A DNA stretch of 22,127 nt from CAXSEF01 sp050955025 (GTDB lineage Bacteria; Pseudomonadota; Alphaproteobacteria; Acetobacterales; Acetobacteraceae), in contig JBPBQX010000268.1 in the NCBI GenBank assembly GCA_050955025.1, forward strand, positions 1 through 22,127, in the 5' to 3' direction. This document shows, in pieces, positions 15,141-22,127 of the stretch. The notes under the pieces were generated by a model. It saw only the letters and a list, made by a program, of their open reading frames with translations. It searched no databases and was not told where the DNA came from. Made by a program: the position numbers and the translations under genes. How positions within the stretch are numbered: position 1 is the first letter of the stretch; the number at the start of each line of letters is the position of its first letter.

Positions 15141-16205
15141 CTATCCGAGCAGCCGGCCGAGCAGCCGCGCGGTGTAGTCCATCACCGGGATGATGCGGCC
15201 GTAGTTGATGCGCGTCGGCCCGATCACGCCGATCGCGCCGACGATGCGGTCCGCCTCGTTGCGCGCCGGCGCCACCACCATCGCCATGCCGGAGGTGCCG
15301 AACAGGCCGCTCTCCGCGCCGATGAAGATGCGCACGCCGTCGGACTGCTCGGCGAGGTCGAGCAGCTTGAGCATGGTCTCCTGCGCCTCCAGCCGCTCGA
15401 ACAGGGTGCGGATCGAGGCGATGCGCTCGACGTGGGTGATCTCGGCGAGCAGGCGGGACTGGCCGCGCACGATCAGCGCGCCGCCGCGGCCCTCGCCGGT
15501 CCAGGTCGCGAGCCCGCTTTCGACCACCAGCGAGGCGGTCTCGTCGAGCTGGGTGCGGTCGGCGGCCATGTCCTCGGCCACGGTGCGGCGCAGCTCGGCG
15601 AGCGAGCGGCCGGCGAGGCGCGCGTTGAGGTAGTTCGCCGCCTGGACCAGGGCCGAGGGCGGCAGGCCGGGCGGGGTCTCGATCACCCGGTTCTCCACCT
15701 GCCCGTCGGCGGCGACCAGGATCACGAGCGCGCGACTGGAGCCGAGCGCCACGAAGTCGATGTGGCGGATAGCGCCCTCGGTCTTGGGGGCGAGCACGAG
15801 GCCGGCGGCGGCGGACAGGCCGGAGAGCATGGCCGACGCCTCGCCCAGCGTGTCCTGCAGCGAGCGGCCCTTGGACTCGAGCGCACGGCCGATGGTCTGG
15901 CGCTCCTCCTCGCCGAGGTCGCCGAACTGCAGCAGGCCGTCGACGAACAGCCGCAGGCCGCGCTCGGTGGGCAGGCGCCCGGCCGAGGTGTGCGGCGCGA
16001 ACAGCAGGCCGGCGTCGGTGAGGTCGGCCATGACGTTGCGGATGGTCGCGGGCGAGAGCGCGATCGGCAGGCGCCGCGACAGGGTGCGGCTGCCGACGGG
16101 GTCGCCGGTCTCGACGTACTGCTCGACGATCTCGCGCAGCACGGCGGCGGAGCGGGCGTCCAGCTCTGGCGGGATGGCACGGGGCGGCTTCGGGGAATGA
16201 TCCAT
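15141..16205 (-). CDS. hrcA: Heat-inducible transcription repressor HrcA
   Basis: DNA-binding repressor of class I heat-shock genes, acting at CIRCE operators; 354 residues, as usual. The N-terminal winged helix contains GDPVGSRTLSRR (35-45) and SPATIRNVMADL (51-62). The wing has HTSAGRLPTERGLR (72-85), a strong HrcA signature. The C-terminus ends with IGPTRINYGRIIPVMDYTARLLGRLL, also characteristic. The start ATG 16205 was chosen by homology to the family N-terminus; the frame remains open far upstream (to 17021) only because of GC-rich codon bias. AGGG lies about 8 nt upstream. No CIRCE is visible in front of hrcA, grpE or dnaK in this window. It is separated from rph by one exported-protein gene. 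Confidence 0.95.
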   Translation of the reverse strand: MDHSPKPPRAIPPELDARSAAVLREIVEQYVETGDPVGSRTLSRRLPIALSPATIRNVMADLTDAGLLFAPHTSAGRLPTERGLRLFVDGLLQFGDLGEEERQTIGRALESKGRSLQDTLGEASAMLSGLSAAAGLVLAPKTEGAIRHIDFVALGSSRALVILVAADGQVENRVIETPPGLPPSALVQAANYLNARLAGRSLAELRRTVAEDMAADRTQLDETASLVVESGLATWTGEGRGGALIVRGQSRLLAEITHVERIASIRTLFERLEAQETMLKLLDLAEQSDGVRIFIGAESGLFGTSGMAMVVAPARNEADRIVGAIGVIGPTRINYGRIIPVMDYTARLLGRLLG

Positions 16206-16329
16206 CTGTCTGCCCTCGAAGCTGGGGCCGTGCCGGTGCGGGGTCAATGCGGCCGCCCGTCCGAACCCGGCCGCGCGCGCTGCGATCCGGAGCCGGGATG
16301 CGGCCCGCCCCGGCCGGCGCCGCGACGGG

Positions 16330-17070
16330 TCAGGCGCGCAGCAGCCCGGGCCCGGGCGTGGCGGGGGGGTGGCGACGTGCGGCACCAGGGGCGGGCCTCG
16401 CAGGGCCGGTGCGGGGCCTGGCCGGCAGGACGGGGGCATGCGGCGTGACGCCTTCGAGGTGCAGCGCCCGCAGCGTGGGTCCGCGCGGACCACGGTGCAG
16501 CTCGCCGGACAGCAGCAGGTCGATCTGGCCGGAACGGGCGGACTCCTCGAGCTGGGGGGCAAGGTGCATCGGGCCAAGCAGGACCGCGGCCTCGAAGCTG
16601 CGGTGGCTGTCCAGGTCGCCCACCGTGGCCTGGCACGGGTCCGCGCTGCACGGCGGGTGCTCGTACACGCGGAAATGGCCGATGGGTGCTGCGCCATCCG
16701 CACGGCGACGGGCGAACGGCCGCGGCACGGCGGAGGGCGACGCGGGCGCGGCTTCCGGGTCCGCCGGGCCGGCATTGGCGGGCGGCGCTTGCGTGGCGCC
16801 GGCATCGTCCTGGCTGTCCGGTGTCTGCCGTGCCGCGTCGCCGCTGGCGTCCGGAGTCGCCGGAGGCGGCGGGGTCGCGGGATCTGGCGCTTCGTCGACG
16901 GGCGCCGCGGCGAGGCGGAAGGTGGGCCCGCACCCGTCCCGGGCGCACGACAAGGCCGGAACGGATGCCTGCGGCCCGGCCATCGCGGCGCGGGCAGCGG
17001 CCGGCGCCTGGCCGGCAGCAAGCAGGGCGGCGGCGATCATCCAGGCGGGGCGGACGGCAGTCTGGCGCAT
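16330..17070 (-). CDS. Exported Pro/Ala-rich protein of unknown function
   Basis: 246 residues. An N-terminal signal peptide (MRQTAVRPAWMIAAALLAAGQAPAAARA) is followed by a short Cys pair (C42, C47). A Pro/Ala/Asp-rich low-complexity linker (about 55-115) comes next, then a compact part with a second Cys pair (C141, C146; HPPCSADPC) and GQIDLLLSGELHRGPRGPTLRALHLEGV. The last 35 residues are again Pro/Arg/Ala-rich. Two CxxxxC pairs suggest disulfides in a periplasmic protein. ATG 17070 is the first possible start that gives the signal peptide. It is upstream of hrcA in the same direction (124-nt gap) and divergent from rph. I do not recognise the family. Confidence 0.65.
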   Translation of the reverse strand: MRQTAVRPAWMIAAALLAAGQAPAAARAAMAGPQASVPALSCARDGCGPTFRLAAAPVDEAPDPATPPPPATPDASGDAARQTPDSQDDAGATQAPPANAGPADPEAAPASPSAVPRPFARRRADGAAPIGHFRVYEHPPCSADPCQATVGDLDSHRSFEAAVLLGPMHLAPQLEESARSGQIDLLLSGELHRGPRGPTLRALHLEGVTPHAPVLPARPRTGPARPAPGAARRHPPATPGPGLLRA

Positions 17071-17193
17071 CCCGCGTGTGTATCGAAGCCGCCGGGCGAA
17101 GGTAAGGCGGTGCGGTGGCGCGACGGTGGCGAGGCGGGTTCCGGCCGGGCGGCAGGCGCGCTATTGCGCCGCATCACCTGCGGGACTCCAGCC

Positions 17194-17928
17194 ATGCGCG
17201 CATCCGGCCGGGCCGACGACGCCCTCCGCCCCGTCTCCATCGAGCCCGGGTTCGCCCGCCACGCCGAAGGCTCCTGCCTGATCCGGGTGGGCGGCACCGA
17301 GGTGCTGTGCGCCGCCAGCGTGGAGCCGCGCGTGCCCGGCTTCCTGCGCGGCAAGGGGAGCGGCTGGATCACCGCGGAATACGGCATGCTGCCGCGCGCC
17401 ACCCACAAGCGGGGCGAGCGCGAGGCCGCGCGCGGCCGCCAGTCCGGCCGCACCCAGGAGATCCAGCGCCTGGTCGCCCGCGCGCTGCGCGCCGTGGTGG
17501 ACCTTCGCGCGATGGGCGAGATGACGGTCACGCTGGACTGCGACGTGCTCAACGCCGACGGCGGCACGCGCTGCGCCGCGATCACCGGCGGCTACGTGGC
17601 GCTGGCGCTGGCGTTCCGGCGCCTGGTGGCGCTGCGGGTGATCGCGGCGAGCCCGCTGCGTGGCCAGGTCGCGGCGGTGTCGTGCGGGCTGTGGGAAGGC
17701 CGTGCGCTGCTTGACCTCGACTACGGCGAGGACAGCGCCGCGGAGGCGGACGCGAACTTCGTGCTCACGGCCGCGTCCGGCGAGCAGGCGGGCGGCATCG
17801 TCGAGGTGCAGGCCAGCGCCGAGGGCGCCCCGTTCAGCGACGCGCAGCTGGACGAGCTGATGCGTCTGGCGCGCCTGGGCACGGCCGCGCTGCACGCGGC
17901 GCAGGCCGCCGCGCTGGAGGCCGCGTGA
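17194..17928 (+). CDS. rph: Ribonuclease PH
   Basis: Phosphorolytic 3'-5' exoribonuclease trimming tRNA 3' ends in the cytoplasm; 244 residues, normal length. R86 in GRQSGRTQEIQRL and R126 in GGTR bind phosphate. The metal-site acidic cluster is in LLDLDYGEDSAAEADANFV (D174, D176, D180, D186). The N-terminal GRADDALRPV and HAEGSCLIRVGGTEVLC are typical. ATG 17194 gives the family N-terminus; the frame extends upstream without support. The stop overlaps the rdgB start (TGATG), so the pair is a coupled operon, as in many Alphaproteobacteria. Confidence 0.95.
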   Translation: MRASGRADDALRPVSIEPGFARHAEGSCLIRVGGTEVLCAASVEPRVPGFLRGKGSGWITAEYGMLPRATHKRGEREAARGRQSGRTQEIQRLVARALRAVVDLRAMGEMTVTLDCDVLNADGGTRCAAITGGYVALALAFRRLVALRVIAASPLRGQVAAVSCGLWEGRALLDLDYGEDSAAEADANFVLTAASGEQAGGIVEVQASAEGAPFSDAQLDELMRLARLGTAALHAAQAAALEAA

Positions 17929-18575
17929 TGGCGGGGGTCGGGCCGACGGGCGGGGGCATGCCGCGTCGGCTGCGGCGCGGGGACCGGCTGGTGCTCGCCA
18001 CCCATAACGCGGGCAAGCTGCGCGAGATCGCGGCGCTGCTGGCGCCGTTCGGCGTCGCCGCGACGTCGGCCGGGGCGCTCGGGCTGCCTGAGCCGGAGGA
18101 GGACGCGCCGGATTTCGCGGGCAACGCCCGGCTGAAGGCCCTGGCGGCGGCGCTCGCGAGCGGCGAGCCGGCGCTGGCCGACGACTCCGGGTTCGGGCTG
18201 GCCGCGCTGGGCGGGGACCCGGGCGTGCTCTCCGCGCGCTGGGCCGGGCCCGGCAAGGATTTCGGCGCGGCCATGGCGCTGGTGGAGGCGCGTCTGGGCG
18301 CGGCAGCGGACCGTCGGGCCTGGTTCAGCTGCGCGCTGTGCCTGGCGTGGCCCGACGGGGCCAGCGCCACCTTCCTGGGCCGGGTGGAGGGCACGGCGTG
18401 CTGGCCGCCGCGCGGCGCCCTGGGGTTCGGCTACGACCCGATGTTCGTGCCGGCCGGGTCGCCGCTCAGCTACGGCGAGATGCCGCCCGCGGCGAAGCAC
18501 GCCGGCAGCCACCGCGCCCGCGCCTTCGCCCAGCTCGCGGCCGCGTGCCTGCCGGAGCCGGCGAAGCAAGGTTGA
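17928..18575 (+). CDS. rdgB: XTP/dITP diphosphatase (non-canonical purine NTP pyrophosphatase)
   Basis: House-cleaning enzyme hydrolysing dITP, ITP and XTP to monophosphates. 215 residues from ATG 17928; a start at codon 11 (17958) gives the more usual ~205. Motifs: THNAGK (25-30), which contacts the phosphates; GNARLKA (65-71); ALADDSG (83-88) with the catalytic Asp; GFGYDPMF near the C-terminus; and SHRARAFAQL at the end. In related operons hemW usually follows; here it does not. The last four residues (AKQG) and the stop codon lie within the GAAGCAAGGTTGAGG start of repeat copy D, so this end of the gene appears to come from the repeat. Confidence 0.93.
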   Translation: MAGVGPTGGGMPRRLRRGDRLVLATHNAGKLREIAALLAPFGVAATSAGALGLPEPEEDAPDFAGNARLKALAAALASGEPALADDSGFGLAALGGDPGVLSARWAGPGKDFGAAMALVEARLGAAADRRAWFSCALCLAWPDGASATFLGRVEGTACWPPRGALGFGYDPMFVPAGSPLSYGEMPPAAKHAGSHRARAFAQLAAACLPEPAKQG

Positions 18576-18748
18576 GGCTCTGCCTCAAACTCCGCCAAGG
18601 GCTGGGCCCTTGGATCGCCTTCCCTTAAGTGGAAGGGATCAAAGGGTCCTCGGACCCTTTGCGGGTTTGGGCGTAGCTGGCCAAAGGTTCCGACAGCCCG
18701 CTTGGGCTGTTGGAAGGCCAGCGGAGGGAGAGCCCATGCTTGCTTGCT
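18563..18748 (+). repeat. Structured intergenic repeat, copy D (long form)
   Basis: Begins GAAGCAAGG inside the rdgB end and finishes at TGCTTGCTTGCT. Hairpins: 18572-18578/18582-18588 (TTGAGGC/GCCTCAA); 18595-18602/18606-18613 (perfect, repairing the mismatch of copy A); 18640-18649/18652-18661 (perfect 10 bp). The outer stem 18668-18672/18732-18736 encloses the long-form module, with stem 18676-18682/18716-18722 and hairpin 18690-18699/18704-18713. The opposite strand encodes the tail of the acyltransferase, so the copy overlaps two convergent genes. Confidence 0.9.
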
Positions 18749-19856
18749 GGCGACCTGTCCCGCCCGTGCGCCGGCGCGCGAACCAGGCGGCGATCGGGCG
18801 CTCGATCCCCCCGTGCACCGCGAGTCCGGCTGCCGTGCTCAGCGCCATCGCGGCCGCCAGCAGCGTCCAGGCGGCGGGCAGGTGCAGCGCCGCCAGCCCG
18901 CCCAGCACGAAGCCGTGCGCCAGGTAGATCGCGTAGGACGCGTCGCCCAGACGCAGCAGCGCGTGGGGCCAGCGCACCGTGCCTCGACGCTCCAGCGCGA
19001 GCAGGGCCGCCACCAGCAGCGTCGCCGGCCCGCCCCAGTCCAGCGCGCGCCACCAGGGCGTGCCCGCCGGCAGCCAGACGAGTGCCAGCGCCGCCGCGAT
19101 CGCCAGCAGCACCAGGCCGAGGATGGCCGCCGGTGCGCGCGCAGGCTTGCCGGTCGGGTGCAGCACCCAGAGCCCGAGCATGGCCCCGGCGCCGAATTCC
19201 AGCACCAGCGGATCGGCGAGCACGGCGACCGCGGGCCAGCCCGGCGCGCGCGCCAGCCCGGCCAGCGACAGCACGAGCAGCGCGGGCAGCACCACGCGCA
19301 GGACGACGCCGCGCAGGCCGTCGCGTGGACGCAGCGCCAGACCGGCCGCGAACACCAGGTAGAACAGCATCTCGAAGCTCAGCGTCCAGCCGGCCGGCAG
19401 CACGGGCCGGATCTCGCCCGCGGCGTTCGCGGCGGGCAGGAACAGGAACGAGCAGGCGGTGTTGACCCAGTCCGGCCGGGTGTGCCGGGCCAGCGACGGC
19501 ACGCAGAGTGCCAGCGCGAGCTTCGCGGCGGTCGCGAGCCAGTAGAGCGGCACGATCCGCTCCGCCCGCCGGCACAGGAACACACGCCAGCCGTCCGCGC
19601 GCCCCGCGAGCCGCGCCGAGGCCGCGATCATCACCACCCCGCTGATCACGAAGAACAGGTCCACCCCGGCGGCCCCGTTCGGCCAGGCAGGACCCGCCGC
19701 CGGGACGGCGCCGGGCCACGCGTCGGGACGCTGCGGGCCGTGGGTCGGGTGGGCCTCGTGCCATTGTTCCAGGGCGTGGAACGCGACCACCATCAGGGCT
19801 GCCACGCCACGCAACGCCTGCATGCTGCACCACTGACGTGCGGCGTGTCCTGGCAT
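18639..19856 (-). CDS. Acyltransferase family 3 (OafA/YrhL-type) membrane protein
   Basis: Polytopic inner-membrane acyltransferase, about ten hydrophobic segments, 405 residues. It would modify a surface sugar or other acceptor with acetyl groups; acceptor unknown. Near the N-terminus QALRGVAALMVVAFHALE carries the active-site His region (R-G-x-A...H). GVDLFFVISGVVM and RRAERIVPLYWLAT are the next two family motifs. GDASYAIYLAHGF is the conserved late-helix segment. The SD GGAGG (19861-19865) fixes the start at 19856. The last 34 residues, from ASMG to PRTL, are translated from repeat copy D and resemble nothing in the family, so the original C-terminus was probably near RRRTGGTGRQQ. Confidence 0.92.
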   Translation of the reverse strand: MPGHAARQWCSMQALRGVAALMVVAFHALEQWHEAHPTHGPQRPDAWPGAVPAAGPAWPNGAAGVDLFFVISGVVMIAASARLAGRADGWRVFLCRRAERIVPLYWLATAAKLALALCVPSLARHTRPDWVNTACSFLFLPAANAAGEIRPVLPAGWTLSFEMLFYLVFAAGLALRPRDGLRGVVLRVVLPALLVLSLAGLARAPGWPAVAVLADPLVLEFGAGAMLGLWVLHPTGKPARAPAAILGLVLLAIAAALALVWLPAGTPWWRALDWGGPATLLVAALLALERRGTVRWPHALLRLGDASYAIYLAHGFVLGGLAALHLPAAWTLLAAAMALSTAAGLAVHGGIERPIAAWFARRRTGGTGRQQASMGSPSAGLPTAQAGCRNLWPATPKPAKGPRTL

Positions 19857-19860
19857 GCAA

Positions 19861-19865
19861 CCTCC
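19861..19865 (-). promoter_or_regulatory. Shine-Dalgarno deciding the acyltransferase start
   Basis: GGAGG on the minus strand, 4 nt before ATG 19856. It favours this start over the in-frame ATG at 19823. Confidence 0.7.
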
Positions 19866-19997
19866 GATCGCGACACGGTGGATTCATGCTATCGTGTCCG
19901 GCCGGCGGGACGCGACCGGAAACTTCGCCCCGTCCGCGGCCGGTGTCCGCCCGGGGGTGTCTTGTTCCGCCGCCGTTCCTCGCCTACCTGACCGGCC

Positions 19998-20591
19998 ATG
20001 AGCATCGACACCCACACCGAGGCCACCATGGCGGCGGATCCCGCGCCGGACGTGGCCGCAGCCGACGGCGCGCAGTCGCCGGAACAGGTCATGCAGGCGG
20101 CGGCGGCACGCCTCGCCGCACTGGAGGCGGAGCGCGACGACTTCCGCGACCGCTGGATGCGCTCCGAGGCGGAGGCGCAGAACGTGCGCGCCCGCGCGCG
20201 CCGCGAGGTCGAGGACGCCCGGCAGTTCGCGGTGCAGAAGTTCGCCCGCGACGTCGCCGAGGCGACCGAGAACCTGCGACGCGGCCTCGACAGCCTGCCG
20301 CCCACCGCGCTGGGCGAGGCGGAGATCGTCGCCAAGCTGCGCGACGGGTTCGAGGGCGTCGAGCGCGCCATGCTCGCGGCGCTGGAGCGCAACGGCGTCT
20401 CGCGCGAGGACCCCACCGGCAAGCCGTTCGACGCCAACCTGCACCAGGGCATGGGCGAGCAGGTGTCCGACGCCCACCCGCCGGGCACCGTGCTGCAGGC
20501 CTACACCCCGGCCTGGACGCTGAACGGGCGGCTGCTGCGGCCGGCCATGGTCGTCGTCAGCAAGGGCGGCGGCGTCGACCGCAGCGCCTGA
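19998..20591 (+). CDS. grpE: Nucleotide exchange factor GrpE
   Basis: Cochaperone that releases ADP from DnaK; cytoplasmic dimer, 197 residues. The N-terminal 30 residues are flexible and Ala/Asp-rich. A long helix (about 35-95; LAALEAERDDFRDRWMRSEAEAQNVRARARRE) forms the coiled-coil stalk with the family motif R..AE..N.R.R. The C-terminal beta domain has NLHQGMGEQV, PPGTVLQAYTPAWTLNGRLLRPAMVVVSKG, a clear GrpE signature. The start ATG 19998 lacks a strong SD. It lies 197 nt upstream of dnaK, separated by repeat copy E and a possible dnaK promoter. Confidence 0.95.
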   Translation: MSIDTHTEATMAADPAPDVAAADGAQSPEQVMQAAAARLAALEAERDDFRDRWMRSEAEAQNVRARARREVEDARQFAVQKFARDVAEATENLRRGLDSLPPTALGEAEIVAKLRDGFEGVERAMLAALERNGVSREDPTGKPFDANLHQGMGEQVSDAHPPGTVLQAYTPAWTLNGRLLRPAMVVVSKGGGVDRSA

Positions 20592-20596
20592 CAGGG

Positions 20597-20653
20597 AAGG
20601 CAAGGCCGGGCTTCGCCCGAACCCGCAAAGGGTCCGAGGACCCTTTGATCCCG
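20597..20653 (-). repeat. Structured intergenic repeat, copy E (partial)
   Basis: Only the distal part of the element, inverted, directly after grpE. It has AAGGCAAGG, hairpin 20607-20611/20615-20619, then the perfect 10-bp hairpin 20626-20635/20638-20647 and GATCCC. The first two hairpins and the CTTAAGT core are missing. Another small stem (20662-20667/20673-20678) follows but is not shared with other copies. Confidence 0.82.
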
Positions 20654-20689
20654 CGACCCGAGGCAGGTTCTTCCTGCCGTCGCCGCCCC

Positions 20690-20718
20690 TTGCGATGGGG
20701 GGGGTGGCTCAATACATC
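20690..20718 (+). promoter_or_regulatory. Possible dnaK promoter
   Basis: TTGCGA (20690-20695) and TACATC (20713-20718), 17 nt apart; preceded by C, it also reads CTTG as in RpoH -35 elements. A run of eight G (20697-20704) lies in the spacer. The distance to the dnaK start is about 70 nt. Sigma70 versus RpoH use cannot be decided by eye. Confidence 0.35.
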
Positions 20719-20788
20719 CCGCATCACACCCTAGGGTCGCGGTCGGTGCTTCGGGCCGGCTGCCACCGCTGACAAGGAGACTACACGG

Positions 20789-22127
<1,339 letters not shown>

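Noticed and set aside
14963..15193. Possible small plus-strand gene in the gap before hrcA
   Set aside because: Arg/Ala-rich composition, no SD and no recognisable motif; overlaps the hrcA 3' end antisense.
16206..17021. N-terminal extension of hrcA by about 270 codons
   Set aside because: The extension is low-complexity Arg/Pro-rich sequence from another gene's frame; HrcA family proteins begin near 16205.

Overview
The window is very GC-rich (by eye about 70%) and densely coded. It fits an alphaproteobacterium of the Rhodospirillales/Acetobacteraceae type. The grounds are the hrcA / rph-rdgB / grpE-dnaK neighbourhood, a serine-glyoxylate-type aminotransferase, a DUF3551-like secreted Cys protein and a DUF4112 protein. 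The order-level assignment is inferred from gene content, not from a search.

Layout. 1-1138: 3' part of an OPT-family oligopeptide transporter (+). 1162-1309: an AT-rich hairpin repeat. 1331-4184: operon alr-mlaE-mlaF (-), each junction a 4-nt stop/start overlap (D-alanine supply and lipid transport). 4241-5236: probable Tat lipoprotein alpha/beta hydrolase (+), divergent from alr. 5574-6788: class V aminotransferase of the serine-glyoxylate type (+) with its own SD and a strong intrinsic terminator. 7051-7425: small secreted protein with two identical four-Cys modules (-). 7473-13396: a formate dehydrogenase locus made of two divergent arms. The minus arm carries a selenocysteine-containing catalytic subunit (in-frame UGA at 10459-10461 followed by a SECIS-like hairpin) and a small unknown gene. 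The plus arm carries a 76-aa unknown protein, a four-cluster ferredoxin-type subunit with a C-terminal membrane helix, and an NrfD-type membrane subunit. 13527-14890: DUF4112 protein, YbhB/PEBP-family protein and a two-helix membrane protein (-). 15141-17070: heat-shock repressor hrcA and a proline/alanine-rich exported protein (-). 17194-18575: rph-rdgB (+). 18639-19856: acyltransferase-3 membrane protein (-). 19998 to the window end: grpE and dnaK (+, dnaK truncated by the window).

Two things stand out. First, the formate dehydrogenase catalytic gene looks split in two but is one selenoprotein gene. It is paired with an NrfD-type quinone module rather than an FdnI cytochrome b, has no Tat signal that I can see, and is flanked by two small unrecognised genes. 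Second, five copies of a structured repeat (two short, two long, one partial), plus one AT-rich relative with the same GAAGCAAG/CTTGCTTC ends, sit at the 3' ends of genes. The copies show compensatory base changes in several stems. The long form carries an extra folded module of about 60 nt in the loop of one hairpin. The copies supply the stop codon of rdgB and a 34-residue tail to the acyltransferase.
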